A DNA stretch of 64,000 nucleotides from Novosphingobium profundi (lineage in GTDB: Bacteria > Pseudomonadota > Alphaproteobacteria > Sphingomonadales > Sphingomonadaceae), in the NCBI RefSeq assembly GCF_018491765.1, contig NZ_JABWCU010000019.1:1-64000 (forward strand). The letters are read 5' to 3'. Both the position numbers and the translations under genes were made by a program. This document shows positions 23,346 through 33,273 of the stretch, in pieces. The notes beneath the pieces were generated by a model that was given only the letters and a program-made list of their open reading frames with translations, searched no databases and had not been told where the DNA came from. The stretch's first letter is position 1. Every line of letters starts with the position of its first letter.

Positions 23346-26045
23346 ATGCGTCGCACACTCCTCGCGGGCGCCTCGAGCGCGGCAGCGGCTTTCGCGTTCC
23401 TGCTCAGCCCGAACGCGCAGGGCGCCGAAGTGGCGATGCCGGTGATTTCGGCTGAGAACGCGGCGGTAACCCCGCTCCCCGAGAGCGTGCCGAGCAACCT
23501 GCCGCGCACTGCGCGTCCGGTGCACTACGCGATCCAGATCCAGCCCGACGCCAAGGCGCTGACCTTCGGCGCGAGCGCGGCGATCGATCTTCAGGTCTTC
23601 CAGGCGAGCAAGACCCTCGTCCTCAACGGCAACGAGCTGACCGTGACGCGCGCGCGGCTGGTTCCCGCAGGTGGCGGCAAGGCGCTCGACCTCCAGGTGG
23701 CCGCCGACGCGGAAGCGCAGACGCTCACCTTCACCGCACCCAGCGCCATCGCCAAGGGCCGCTACCGGCTCGAGCTGGCCTATACCGGCGTGATCGGTCG
23801 CCAGGCGGCCGGGCTCTTCGCGCTCGACTATCCCGATCCGGCCACCGGCAAGGACGTGCGCGGGCTGTTCACCCAGTTCGAGGCGCCCGACGCGCGCCGC
23901 TTCGTGCCCAGCTTCGACGAGCCGGCCTACAAGGCGACCTTCGACCTTTCCGCGGTGGTTCCCGCCGACCAGATGGCGATCGGCAACATGCCCATCACCA
24001 AGACCGAGGACCTTGGCAACGGGACCAAGCGCGTCACCTTCGCGACCACGCCGCGCATGAGCAGCTACCTCCTCTTCTTCGCCACCGGCGAATTCGAGCG
24101 CGCGGCGATGAAGGCCGCCGACGGCGTCGAGACGGGCATCGTCGGCCCCAAGGGCACGGGCGCGCAGATGGGCTATGCGCGCGATGCGATGGCCGAGGTG
24201 CTACCCTACTACGACGACTACTTCGGCGTGCGCTTCCCGCTGCCCAAGCTCGACAACGTTGCCGCACCGGGCGCCTCGCAGTTCTTCAGCGCGATGGAGA
24301 ACTGGGGCGCGATCATGACCTTCCAGCGCCTGCTCCTGCTCGATCCCAAGCTGACCAGCCCGTCGATCAAGCAGGGCATCTATTCGGTCCAGGCGCACGA
24401 GATGGCGCACCAGTGGTTCGGCGACCTCGTCACCATGGCCTGGTGGGACGACATCTGGCTCAACGAAGGCTTCGCGAGCTGGATGGCGGCCAAGGCGACC
24501 GCGCACTTCAATCCCGACTGGAACTGGCTGCTCGGCCAGATCGACGGGCGCGAGGGCGCGATGGCGCAGGATGCGTTGCCCACCACGCACCCGGTCGTCC
24601 AGCACGTGCGCACCACTTCGGAGATGGAGCAGGCCTTCGACGGGATCACCTACGAGAAGGGCCAGGCGGTCATCACCATGCTCGAGCACTACGTGGGCGA
24701 GGACACCTGGCGCGCGGGCCTGCGCGGCTACATGAAGACCCACGCCTTCGCCAACACCCAGAGCAAGGACTTGTGGTCGGCGATCGAGCAGGCGGGCGGC
24801 AAGGACGTCAACCGCATCGCACAGGCCTTCACCACCCAGCCCGGCGTGCCGCTGGTGCGCGTGGAGAGCGTTTCGTGCCAGGGCGGCAAGACCACGCTCC
24901 AGCTTTCGCAGGGCGAGTTCTCGACGCGCAACACCACCGGCGAGACGCAGAGCCTCTGGCCGATCCCGCTGCTGCTGAGCGCGCAGGAAAGCAAGGACGG
25001 CGACGTCCAGCACCTGATGACCGCGCGCCGCGAGACGGTGACGCTCGAGGGTTGCGGACCGGTGCTCGTCAACGCAGGCCAGCTCGGTTACTACCGCACG
25101 CTCTATTCGAAGGAGGCGCTGGCCGCGCTGGTCAAGGACTTCGCGGGGCTCTCGTCGATCAACCAGTACGGCCTCATCCGCGACAACATCGCGCTGGCCT
25201 CCTCGGGTTACCAGGACATGGGCGCCGGGCTCGACCTCATGGCCGCGGTTCCTGCCAAGGTCGATCCGGTCATGGCGGGTAACCTCGCGGGGCTCTGGGC
25301 GAGCTTCTACGACGTGCTCGAGGCCCCGGCCGACAAGGCGGCGCTGGCCACCTTCGCCTCGGCCCGCTTCGCGCCGCGCCTGAAGGCGCTCGGCTACGAT
25401 CCGGTGGCGGGCGAGCCGCTGGTCGACACTGCGCTGCGCGGCGATCTCATCCGGCGCCTGGGCGCCATGGGCGATCCCGAAGTGGTCGCCGAGGCGCGCC
25501 GCCGCTTCCGCCTGCTGGCCAGCGACCCCCACGCGCTCGACGGCCCGCTCAAGGCGACCTGGCTGGCGGTGGCGGCCAAGAATGCAAGCGCGCAGGACTG
25601 GGCCTTGATGAAGCAGCTCGCCGTCGGGGCGGGCTCGATCGTCGAGCGCCAGATGTACTACGCGGCGATGGGTTCGGCGAAGGACGAGGCGCTGGCCAAG
25701 CAGACGCTCGAGCTTGCCATTTCGGGCACGCCCGATGCCACCAGCGGCTCGCAGATGATCGTCGCGGTGGCGGGCGATCATCCCGACCTCGCCTGGGAGT
25801 TCGTGCGTGCGCATGGCAAGGAGACCGACGCGCTGATCTCGAGTTCGGGCCGTCCGCGCTTCCAGGCCGCGCTGGTGCGCAATTCGAGCGACCCGGCAAT
25901 GGCCACGAAGCTCGAGGCCTTCGCCGCGACGCTGCCCGAGGACCAGGCCAAGCCGATCAACCAGGCGCTCTCGCGCCTTGAGGAGCGGCTCAAGAACCGT
26001 CCGCGCATTCGCGCGCAGATCGCGGCCTGGCTGGCCCAGCGCTGA
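23346..26045 (+). CDS. M1-family zinc aminopeptidase, exported
   Basis: An 899-residue metallopeptidase that removes N-terminal residues from peptides. A signal peptide (residues 1-27, ending AQGA) indicates a periplasmic or secreted enzyme. The N-terminal beta domain carries the substrate motif SAMENWG. The zinc site is HEMAHQWFGDLVT with His351, Glu352 and His355, and Glu374 in WLNEGFASW. The C-terminal ERAP1-like helical domain reaches residue 899. Domain order and length match the M1 family. The ATG at 23346 has AGGAG about 10 bases upstream (CCAGGAGACCTAACAA), and TAAAAT at 23319-23324 is a possible -10 element. Confidence 0.94.
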   Translation: MRRTLLAGASSAAAAFAFLLSPNAQGAEVAMPVISAENAAVTPLPESVPSNLPRTARPVHYAIQIQPDAKALTFGASAAIDLQVFQASKTLVLNGNELTVTRARLVPAGGGKALDLQVAADAEAQTLTFTAPSAIAKGRYRLELAYTGVIGRQAAGLFALDYPDPATGKDVRGLFTQFEAPDARRFVPSFDEPAYKATFDLSAVVPADQMAIGNMPITKTEDLGNGTKRVTFATTPRMSSYLLFFATGEFERAAMKAADGVETGIVGPKGTGAQMGYARDAMAEVLPYYDDYFGVRFPLPKLDNVAAPGASQFFSAMENWGAIMTFQRLLLLDPKLTSPSIKQGIYSVQAHEMAHQWFGDLVTMAWWDDIWLNEGFASWMAAKATAHFNPDWNWLLGQIDGREGAMAQDALPTTHPVVQHVRTTSEMEQAFDGITYEKGQAVITMLEHYVGEDTWRAGLRGYMKTHAFANTQSKDLWSAIEQAGGKDVNRIAQAFTTQPGVPLVRVESVSCQGGKTTLQLSQGEFSTRNTTGETQSLWPIPLLLSAQESKDGDVQHLMTARRETVTLEGCGPVLVNAGQLGYYRTLYSKEALAALVKDFAGLSSINQYGLIRDNIALASSGYQDMGAGLDLMAAVPAKVDPVMAGNLAGLWASFYDVLEAPADKAALATFASARFAPRLKALGYDPVAGEPLVDTALRGDLIRRLGAMGDPEVVAEARRRFRLLASDPHALDGPLKATWLAVAAKNASAQDWALMKQLAVGAGSIVERQMYYAAMGSAKDEALAKQTLELAISGTPDATSGSQMIVAVAGDHPDLAWEFVRAHGKETDALISSSGRPRFQAALVRNSSDPAMATKLEAFAATLPEDQAKPINQALSRLEERLKNRPRIRAQIAAWLAQR

Positions 26046-26064
26046 GGCGGCAGGAGCGCGCGGC

Positions 26065-27321
26065 TCAATCCCGCTCGGCTTCGCCTTCAGGGGTGAAGCC
26101 GAGCGGGTAGCGGCCAAGCGCGAAGAGGATCGCCACCGCGAAGAGCAGGAGCACGCTCGAGAGGTAGATCTCGGGCGCGTATGTGCCGAAGTGGTCGAAG
26201 ATCGCGCCGTAGATCGCCGGCGCGAACCCGGCGCCGAGGCCGAAGATCGCGTACTGGATCGCATAGAGCTCGCTGAAGTGGGCCTGCCCGAAGTAGCGCG
26301 CGGTCATGAAGGCGACGAGGTCGAACTCGGCGCCCGCGACGAGGCCCAGCGTGACCACCGCGCCGATCATGATCGAGGGTGTCAGCACCGGCGAGGCGAG
26401 CAGGGCGAGCGCGCCGATCGCGGGCACCACCAGGATCGCGCAGACCAGCGGCGCCCAGATCCGGTCGAGCAGCAGCCCCGAGACGATGCGCCCCGCGGTC
26501 ACGCTGATCGCGAGCCCGGCGAGCGCGGTGGCCGCCGTCGCGGGCGAAACCTCGCGGGCAAGGAGCAGCGGGTAGAGGTTGGGCAGCAGCCCGCTCACCG
26601 CGAAGGCAAGCGCCATCGAGCCCGCGGCGAGGATCCAGAAGCGCACGCCGCGCAGCGCCTCGCGCACGGGCATGCCGCTTGCGGGAAGGGCCTTGGCGCG
26701 GCCTGCCGCGCGCGGGGCGGGCATGCGCAGCCAGAGCCAGAGCACCGGAATGGCAAGCACGATCGGCAGCGCGCCCAGCACCAGGTAGCCCCCGCGCCAG
26801 CCCATCGCCGCGATCGCGCTGGTGAGGAGGAAGGGCATCAGCGCGCCGGTCAGGCCCGTCGCCGCGAGCGCGAGGCCGAGCGCGATGCCGCGCGTCTCGA
26901 CGAACCAGGCGTTGATCACTTTGGCATAAGTCATCGGCAGCGTGCCGAGCGAGACCACCGCCAGCACCGCCCAGGCCAGGTAGAAGGCAATCAGGTTCGA
27001 GCCGATCGCGGCGATCAGCCACTGCGCGAGGCCCAGCCCCAGCGTCGAGGTCAAGGCCACCTTGCGCGGGCCCACCTTGTCGACGAGCCGGCCGACGTGG
27101 CGCCCGAGCAGCACCAGTCCGATCGGGGCGAGCATCAAGGTGCCCAGTATGTCCGCGCGCGACCAGCCCAGCGCGGCCTCCAGCGCATTGGCCATGATCC
27201 CGGCGGTATAGGGCGCGATCGGCGAGAGACCGAGGCCCAGGCCAAAGGCGCAGGCAAGAAGCGGGCGCCAGCCCTCGCGGAATTCGTCGCGGCCGCGGCG
27301 GCTCGGGGGGGATCGGGTCAT
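26065..27321 (-). CDS. MFS transporter, 12 helices
   Basis: A 418-residue major facilitator permease with about twelve hydrophobic segments. The N-terminal half has GRHVGRLVDKVGPRKV, the loop 2-3 MFS signature. The fold resembles oxalate/formate and monocarboxylate-type carriers (GLSPIAPYTAGIMANALE, GRIVSGLLLDR). It is divergent from the ThDP-dependent enzyme at 27520, with 198 bases between, and a TonB receptor follows that enzyme. The three probably form an uptake-and-conversion unit for an organic acid. The substrate is unknown. Confidence 0.85.
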   Translation of the reverse strand: MTRSPPSRRGRDEFREGWRPLLACAFGLGLGLSPIAPYTAGIMANALEAALGWSRADILGTLMLAPIGLVLLGRHVGRLVDKVGPRKVALTSTLGLGLAQWLIAAIGSNLIAFYLAWAVLAVVSLGTLPMTYAKVINAWFVETRGIALGLALAATGLTGALMPFLLTSAIAAMGWRGGYLVLGALPIVLAIPVLWLWLRMPAPRAAGRAKALPASGMPVREALRGVRFWILAAGSMALAFAVSGLLPNLYPLLLAREVSPATAATALAGLAISVTAGRIVSGLLLDRIWAPLVCAILVVPAIGALALLASPVLTPSIMIGAVVTLGLVAGAEFDLVAFMTARYFGQAHFSELYAIQYAIFGLGAGFAPAIYGAIFDHFGTYAPEIYLSSVLLLFAVAILFALGRYPLGFTPEGEAERD

Positions 27322-27519
27322 GCTTTCGGGGGGGCCTTTGCAAGTGGGATCGGCGGCGTGCGCGCAGTGCCTTTACGGTGTGTTAGCGCGCCTGCCATCC
27401 GAGACAAGGCGTAGCGACGGGACGCGGACAGGCGAGGGCGGGGCGAGCGAACCTCCGCATCCCGGATAGTTGAACCGCGCACAATCGACCTGGAGCCCGG
27501 GTCAAGTCAGCCTCGGGAC

Positions 27520-29238
27520 ATGACACGGCCTCCCGAATCATCGCCAACCGCTCCGGTCGAGACGACGTGCGCGGACTATCTCGCGCAGACCATCGTCGAG
27601 ACCGGTTGTGGCACCGTCTTCGCGCTGGCCGGGGCGACGCATGCGCCGCTGCTCTTTGCGCTCGAGGACCGGGGTGCCACGATCGTGGGTGGGCGGCACG
27701 AAAGCGGCACGGTGGGCGCTGCCGACGGTTATGCCCGGCGCACCGGGCGCACCGGCTTTGCGCTCATCGTTGCCGAACAGGGCCTTGCCAATGCGATGAC
27801 CGCGCTGATGACCGCCGCACAGGGCGAGACCCCGCTCGTCGTCATCGCCACCCGCTTTCCCGACAGCTGGGTCGAGCCGGCGGCGCAATACGCGGTCGAC
27901 CGGCACGAGCTGACCGCGCCCTTCCTCAAGTTCAGCCGCACAGTCCCTTCGCCCGACCGCATCGGCGAATACGTCCACGCCGCGATCAAGGCCGCCAACG
28001 AAGGCGTGCCGGGGCCTGCGCTGCTGATCCTGCCGCTCGACTTCATGGGCAAGGTGACGCAGAGCCTGCCGCGCCCGACGGCGCCCGTGCTGGCCTTGCC
28101 GGGCGCCGAGGCGGGGGCGATCGCGGCGATGGCCGCGCTGCTCGAAGGCGCCGCGCGCCCGATCATCGTCACCGACAACCGCGCCGCCCAGTCGGACACC
28201 GCAGGCGCGCTGACGGCGCTTTCGCGCATGGGCATTGCGGTGCTGGGCAATGGGCTGGGACGCGGGCTCGCGCCCGAAGTCGCGCCGCATGGCTATCCCT
28301 GGCCTTACGCGCAAAGGGCCGCCGCCGAGGCCGACCTCGTGCTGGTCGTGGGCGCGCGCATGAACCTGTGGTTCGGCTATGGCCTTTCGCCGCGCTTTGC
28401 CAAAGGCGCGCGCTTCATCCATCTCGACAGCAGCGCCGAGGCGATCGGGCGCAACACCGATGTCGAGCTGGCGGTCGTCGCCGATCCGGGGCGCAGCCTC
28501 GACGCGCTCGCCGCGCGGCTTGGCGAGCAGGGCTTCGCGCGCGATCCGGCCTGGATCGAAGAGGCGCTCGCCCCGCGTGCGCAGTGCATCGAGGCCTTGC
28601 TCGGCGAATATGGCGAGAACCTGCACCCGGTCGCGATCGGCGCCGAACTCGACCGGCATCTGCCCGAAGAGCGTGTGCTGGTGTGCGACGGGGCGGATTC
28701 GGCGAACTTCACCCACGCGCGCATGCGGGTGAACACGCCGCGGGCCTACTCGGACCTGCTGCCCTTCGGCGCGATGGGCGCAGGCTTTCCGATTGCGGTC
28801 GGCATGGCCGCGGGCGAGGCGGAGGACGCGCGCCGGCAAGGGCGCGCGCCGGTGCCGGTGGTGCTGGTGACCGGCGACGGTTCGCTGGGCTTCTTCCTCG
28901 CCGAACTCGACACGCTGGCGCGCGGGGCCATCCCGCTCACCATCGTTGTCTCCAACGACGGCAAGTGGGGCACCGAATACCACGGACAGGCCCTTGCCTA
29001 CGGGCGCACCTCGAATACCGAGCTGGGCCAGTCGGACTACGCCGCTATCGCGCGCGCCTTCGGCATGTCCGGGGTGGTGGTCTCGACCCGCTCGCAGCTG
29101 TCCGACGCGGTGCGCGCGAGCGTTGGCGTCGAAGGGCCCATGCTCATCGACGCGCGCGTCGACACCGACAGCGGCCGTATCCGCAAGACCGAACCCTTGC
29201 TCGGCATGATCCTCTTCGAGGACATCCCGAGCCACTGA
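27520..29238 (+). CDS. Thiamine-diphosphate-dependent enzyme (acetolactate synthase-like)
   Basis: A 572-residue ThDP enzyme of the acetohydroxyacid synthase/decarboxylase superfamily. The N-terminal PYR domain carries the activating glutamate in GGRHESGTVGAADGYAR (Glu61). The central domain (about 190-330) and the C-terminal PP domain follow, with the diphosphate/Mg motif GDGSLGFFLAELDT (Asp453) and SNDGKWG. No regulatory small subunit is adjacent, so a catabolic 2-oxoacid decarboxylase, carboligase or related lyase is more likely than branched-chain amino-acid synthesis. It is followed after 75 bases by a TonB receptor and faces an MFS gene. Start at ATG 27520 in MTRPPESSP; the next Met is far inside. 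Confidence 0.88.
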   Translation: MTRPPESSPTAPVETTCADYLAQTIVETGCGTVFALAGATHAPLLFALEDRGATIVGGRHESGTVGAADGYARRTGRTGFALIVAEQGLANAMTALMTAAQGETPLVVIATRFPDSWVEPAAQYAVDRHELTAPFLKFSRTVPSPDRIGEYVHAAIKAANEGVPGPALLILPLDFMGKVTQSLPRPTAPVLALPGAEAGAIAAMAALLEGAARPIIVTDNRAAQSDTAGALTALSRMGIAVLGNGLGRGLAPEVAPHGYPWPYAQRAAAEADLVLVVGARMNLWFGYGLSPRFAKGARFIHLDSSAEAIGRNTDVELAVVADPGRSLDALAARLGEQGFARDPAWIEEALAPRAQCIEALLGEYGENLHPVAIGAELDRHLPEERVLVCDGADSANFTHARMRVNTPRAYSDLLPFGAMGAGFPIAVGMAAGEAEDARRQGRAPVPVVLVTGDGSLGFFLAELDTLARGAIPLTIVVSNDGKWGTEYHGQALAYGRTSNTELGQSDYAAIARAFGMSGVVVSTRSQLSDAVRASVGVEGPMLIDARVDTDSGRIRKTEPLLGMILFEDIPSH

Positions 29239-29313
29239 TCCCTTTGCGCCTCAATGAAAACAAGACCTGCCTGTGGAGAGGCACCAGAACACAACACATC
29301 ACGGGGAAAGCAC

Positions 29314-31488
29314 ATGACCAAGATTTCCGGTTGGCTTCTTGCCGGCACTGCGCTTGTCGCGGCGGCCCCGGCACTGGCCCAGACGACGTCCGATACCGCT
29401 GAGGCCCCGGCCGCAGGTGGCTACGGGGGCGACATCGTGGTGACCGCCGAGCGCCGCGAGACGACCCTCCAGAAGACGCCGATCTCGGTGACCGCGCTCG
29501 ACGACAAGGCGCTGGGCGACCTCCAGATCAGCCGCACCGCCGACCTCCAGCGGGTGACGCCCAGTCTCTCGGTGACGCAGGGCACCGTCGATCCCACCAC
29601 GCTCACCATCTTCATGCGCGGCGCGGGGCAGAACGCGGGGACCTGGGTGGGCTACGAATCCGCCGTCGGCCTCTACATCGACGACATGTACTTCGCGAGC
29701 CTGACCGGCGCGAACCTCGATCTCGCCGACCTCGAGCGGATCGAGGTCCTGCGCGGCCCGCAGGGCACGCTCTACGGGCGCAACACGCTGACCGGCGCGA
29801 TCAAGTACGTGACCAAGAAGCCCTCGGACACGCCTTATGGCGATTTCGAGGCCGAAGCGGGCGCCTACAACATGAAGCGCCTCAAGGGCACGGTCTCGAC
29901 CCCGCTCTCGGACGATTGGGCGCTGCTGGTGAGCGGCAACTACTACGACCGCGACGGCTACTACGACGCCCCCGCGCTCGGCCGCGACGACTACGGCTAT
30001 TCCAAGGAATATGGTGCGCGCGCCGCGCTCAAGTACATCGGCGCGGGCCCCTTCGGGCTCTACGCCACCGCGTTCTACTCGCGCGCCAAGAACGACGGCT
30101 CGGTCGGCCTTGCCACCAATCCGACCACGCTCGCGCCCGCCGCCTCGGATCCCTACACCTATCTCAGCCCGCTCGACGGCTACGGCGATGCCGAGACCTA
30201 TGGCGGCGACCTGACGCTGAGCTATGATCTGGGCGGGGCGACCATCAAGTCGGTCACCGGCGTGATCCACACCAGCGAGGACTTCCTCGCCGACACCACC
30301 GCCGGGCGCCCGACAAACACCGTCGAGGGGCCCTACGACCTCGGTTTCGACCGGCTCGAGTCCGCCGCCGCACGCACGCAGATCTCGCAGGAACTGCAGA
30401 TCCTGGGCGATACCCTTGGCGACAAGCTGCATTACATCGGCGGTCTCTACTACTTTCAGGAGAAGGGCCATCAGGGCCGCGACGACTACCTGCTGGGCGT
30501 CTACGACCTGCTCCCGCAGATGGTGCACATGAAGACGCAGAGCTACGCCGCCTACGGCCAGCTCACCTACGACCTGACGCCCACCCTCTCGGCGGTCGCG
30601 GGCCTGCGCTACACGCATGAGAAGAAGTCGGTCGACGGATACCAGCAGAACAACCTGACGACCGTTCTGGCAGACCGTACCTACGGCCTGATCGACGCGA
30701 GCCGCAGCGCCAATGCCTGGACCCCCAAGTTCGGCCTGAACTGGCAGGCGACCCCCGACGTGCTGGCCTACGCCAGCGTCTCGCGGGGCTTCCAGGGTGG
30801 CGGGTTCAACTACCTCGCGCTGGTCAGCCCGACCAACTACGAGAACGGCTTCGACCCGCAGACGGTGTGGGCCTACGAGCTGGGCCTCAAGACCACCTTC
30901 CTCGACGGCCGCGCGCGCCTGAACCTTGCCGCCTACCGTAACGACTTCTCCGACATTCAGACCAACGTCGTCGTCAACGGTTCGGCGCTGACCCAGAATG
31001 CGGGCACCGCGCGCGTCCAGGGCCTGGAGGGCGAGTTCTCCTACGTGCCGGTGCGCGGCTGGACGCTGTTTACCACGGGGGCCTACAACGACGACAAGTA
31101 CCTCGACATCGACCCGGCCAGCTCGGCGGCGGCGGCGGGCGCGACGCGCCTGCCCAACGTGCCGCACTGGCAGGCGAGCGCGGGCTTCAGCGGGCGTGTT
31201 CCCGACGAGAAGCTGGGCGCGCTGCTGGTTGGCGGCGACTGGTCCTACCAGGGCGGCAAGTACCTGGGCGGCACCAATGCGCCGATCACCTACATGCCCG
31301 GCTACCAGATCGTGAACGCCTACGTCGGCTGGGCGCCGCCGGTGGCAAGCGACGTGGAAGTGCGCTTCTCGGTCGCCAACCTCCTGAAGGAGCAGTACTA
31401 CGTCTACGGCAACGTGCTGGGCGCCTACGGTATCCGCAGCCCGGGCGAGCCGCGTACCTGGAAGGTCTCGGTCAAGTTCAGCTACTGA
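29314..31488 (+). CDS. TonB-dependent outer-membrane receptor
   Basis: A 724-residue receptor. A signal peptide (MTKISGWLLAGTALVAAAPALAQ) is followed by the TonB-box/plug segment DIVVTAERRETTLQKTPISV, the plug motif LRGPQGTLYGRNTLTGAI, and a barrel ending ...WKVSVKFSY with an aromatic terminus. Start ATG 29314 has GGGGAAAG about 5 bases upstream, which decides against the longer frame from 29254. It follows the ThDP enzyme and probably shares its transcript. The substrate is likely a small hydrophobic or aromatic compound, as is common for this sphingomonad receptor class, but this is inference. Confidence 0.93.
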   Translation: MTKISGWLLAGTALVAAAPALAQTTSDTAEAPAAGGYGGDIVVTAERRETTLQKTPISVTALDDKALGDLQISRTADLQRVTPSLSVTQGTVDPTTLTIFMRGAGQNAGTWVGYESAVGLYIDDMYFASLTGANLDLADLERIEVLRGPQGTLYGRNTLTGAIKYVTKKPSDTPYGDFEAEAGAYNMKRLKGTVSTPLSDDWALLVSGNYYDRDGYYDAPALGRDDYGYSKEYGARAALKYIGAGPFGLYATAFYSRAKNDGSVGLATNPTTLAPAASDPYTYLSPLDGYGDAETYGGDLTLSYDLGGATIKSVTGVIHTSEDFLADTTAGRPTNTVEGPYDLGFDRLESAAARTQISQELQILGDTLGDKLHYIGGLYYFQEKGHQGRDDYLLGVYDLLPQMVHMKTQSYAAYGQLTYDLTPTLSAVAGLRYTHEKKSVDGYQQNNLTTVLADRTYGLIDASRSANAWTPKFGLNWQATPDVLAYASVSRGFQGGGFNYLALVSPTNYENGFDPQTVWAYELGLKTTFLDGRARLNLAAYRNDFSDIQTNVVVNGSALTQNAGTARVQGLEGEFSYVPVRGWTLFTTGAYNDDKYLDIDPASSAAAAGATRLPNVPHWQASAGFSGRVPDEKLGALLVGGDWSYQGGKYLGGTNAPITYMPGYQIVNAYVGWAPPVASDVEVRFSVANLLKEQYYVYGNVLGAYGIRSPGEPRTWKVSVKFSY

Positions 31489-31530
31489 TCGCACCGGCTG
31501 CACGGCAGGGCCGCGCGGGCGCGAGTTTCC

Positions 31531-32478
31531 TCAGGAAACTTCGAGACCCGGCGCGGCCTCGTGCATTTCAAGGTTCGCGGGTGCGCTTTCCTTGCCGGTG
31601 CGCGGGTTGTCGCGCAAGAGCGTGTCCTTGATGCTGGCGTCGGGCTGGGCTTCGAGCGAGCCGTAGGCCAGCACGAAGATCCGCCGCTTCGCGGACTCAA
31701 GCAGGGCGCGGCGCTCCTCGGGCCCGGAAGCTTCGGCTTCGGCGCGGTCGAATCCGGCGATGGCACCGATGCGCAGGCGCGTCATCGTGTTCGCCTCGCG
31801 CGCGGCGCGCACCGTCGCCTGCGCCGAAAGCAGTCCGGTCTGCGCCATCGCGAGGCGGGTACGGTGGGCATCCATCAACCAGGCGCCGCGATCGCGGCCC
31901 TTGGGCCCCGGCAGGAATTCGGCGACGTCCTCGGCAAGCCGCGCCTCGACGGCAAGGTTGGGCAGGTCGAGCAGGGCATTGGTCAGCGCGCGCGCGTTGA
32001 ATTCGGCGATACGCCCGTGCGAGAGGAAGGCGTGGACGTGGTGGGTGATCTCGCGCGCCTTGTCCTTGACCACGTCCTCGATGCTGGTCGTGGCCTTGGG
32101 GTTGAAGGTCCGGGTGCGCATTTCGGCGACCGCCTCGCCCAGCGCCTGCGCGTTCACCGCGCGCGCCAGTTCGGCCTCGTTCACCTCGGCAAGGCGCTTG
32201 GTGACGAGTTCCTTGCCGTATTCGCGCCCGATCCGCGCGGCGGCTTCCCAACGCAATTGCGGCGCGGCGGGCCAGGCGACGTTCGAATCGCGGATGATCT
32301 TCGACTGCGCGCGGGCCTCTCTGGCGTCGAGGTGGTGAACGAAGTCGCCGAAGGCGGCGCCGAAGCGGTCGCACGGGTCGGACGAGCGGTGCATGGCGTC
32401 CCGGCTCGCGAGCATTTGCGCGATGTCCTGCTCGGTGGCAATGCCGGCAATGCGGCGCAGGCGATCGAAAAGGGCCAT
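31531..32478 (-). CDS. Unrecognised alpha-helical protein
   Basis: A 315-residue protein that I do not recognise. It has no signal peptide or membrane helix and is strongly helical and charged. Noticeable segments: GIATEQDIAQMLASRDAMHR near the start; EDVVKDKAREITHHVHAFLSHGRIAEF mid-protein; and RRIFVLAYGSLEAQPDASI near the end. The ATG at 32478 is preceded by GGAG at 7 bases, a good ribosome site, so it is very likely expressed. It lies 39 bases downstream of another unknown helical protein on the same strand; the two form an operon with its own promoter region upstream of 33273. Codon use matches the neighbours. Confidence 0.72.
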   Translation of the reverse strand: MALFDRLRRIAGIATEQDIAQMLASRDAMHRSSDPCDRFGAAFGDFVHHLDAREARAQSKIIRDSNVAWPAAPQLRWEAAARIGREYGKELVTKRLAEVNEAELARAVNAQALGEAVAEMRTRTFNPKATTSIEDVVKDKAREITHHVHAFLSHGRIAEFNARALTNALLDLPNLAVEARLAEDVAEFLPGPKGRDRGAWLMDAHRTRLAMAQTGLLSAQATVRAAREANTMTRLRIGAIAGFDRAEAEASGPEERRALLESAKRRIFVLAYGSLEAQPDASIKDTLLRDNPRTGKESAPANLEMHEAAPGLEVS

Positions 32479-32517
32479 TCACTGTCTCCGGGTTTCCCCG
32501 GGGACATAGTGAATGGT

Positions 32518-33273
32518 TTACAGTGCGTTAAGTACGTTCTCGGGGGCGTGCCAGAAAGGGGCGGTTTGCGAAGGCGCGCGCGGTGCGAAGAAGCGCGCAG
32601 ACGTCCTGCCCGCGCTGCGCCGATGTGCGCGCAGGGTCCAGCGGGCACGCAGCGACGCGCCGATGTGGCGGGTTGCTTGGCCATCGGCCCTGAGCTGCGC
32701 GAGCGCGCTGGCAAGTTCGCCGCGCCCATAGGGCGAACGCGGCCAGACGCCAGCGGGAACGCCTTCGAATTGCCGCATCTGGGCCATGCCCGCCGTAATG
32801 GCGGCACGATCATCCGCCAGTCTTGCCAGCATCTCGGTTTCGCTCAAGGGGGCGCCCGCGTCCGCGAAAAGCCGGAGCAACGTGGCTTCGAGGCTTTCGG
32901 CATGCAGGGCGAGGAGGGCCTCCTCGAGGTGCAGCGCGATGTCGAGCAGGCGATGGCGCAGCGCCGCGGTGCGCGCCTCGATGGCGGCCGCGGTCGACGC
33001 CATGCGGGTCACGGCCGGGCGCACGTCGGGGTGCAACTCGTCTTCGCCCGGACGGCCGATCGCACGGCGCACGTGCGCGCATTCGCCCGCCAGCGCGCCG
33101 AGGTGGCCGCGCAGCACGGCGAGGCTCTCGCCACGCCGCGCGAGTTCGGCGGGGCTCGCCTGGTCAAGGTGGAATGCAAGGGTTTCGAGCTCGAGCTCCC
33201 AGCGGCACACGTCCTCTTCCTCGCGGTCGAGCGTGACGGCGGCGGCGATGAGGCTCTCGATGTCGATCTTCAT
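32518..33273 (-). CDS. Unrecognised coiled-coil-like protein, first of a two-gene operon
   Basis: A 251-residue protein that I do not recognise. The N-terminal half is rich in Glu, Ala and Leu heptad-like helices (LDREEEDVCRWELELETLAFHL, RTAALRHRLLDIALHLEEALLAL). A middle part has LSETEMLARLADDRAAITAGM, and the C-terminal 45 residues are basic (SLRARWTLRAHRRSAGRTSARFF). That tail would suit nucleic-acid or membrane-surface contact, or partner binding. Start ATG 33273 has GGTGA six bases upstream; the longer frame to 33432 is unlikely. It is followed by the 315-residue unknown. No catalytic motif is visible. Confidence 0.68.
   Translation of the reverse strand: MKIDIESLIAAAVTLDREEEDVCRWELELETLAFHLDQASPAELARRGESLAVLRGHLGALAGECAHVRRAIGRPGEDELHPDVRPAVTRMASTAAAIEARTAALRHRLLDIALHLEEALLALHAESLEATLLRLFADAGAPLSETEMLARLADDRAAITAGMAQMRQFEGVPAGVWPRSPYGRGELASALAQLRADGQATRHIGASLRARWTLRAHRRSAGRTSARFFAPRAPSQTAPFWHAPENVLNAL

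Noticed and set aside
27538-29235. 565-codon minus-strand open frame
   Set aside because: Shadow of the ThDP enzyme, which has intact cofactor motifs.
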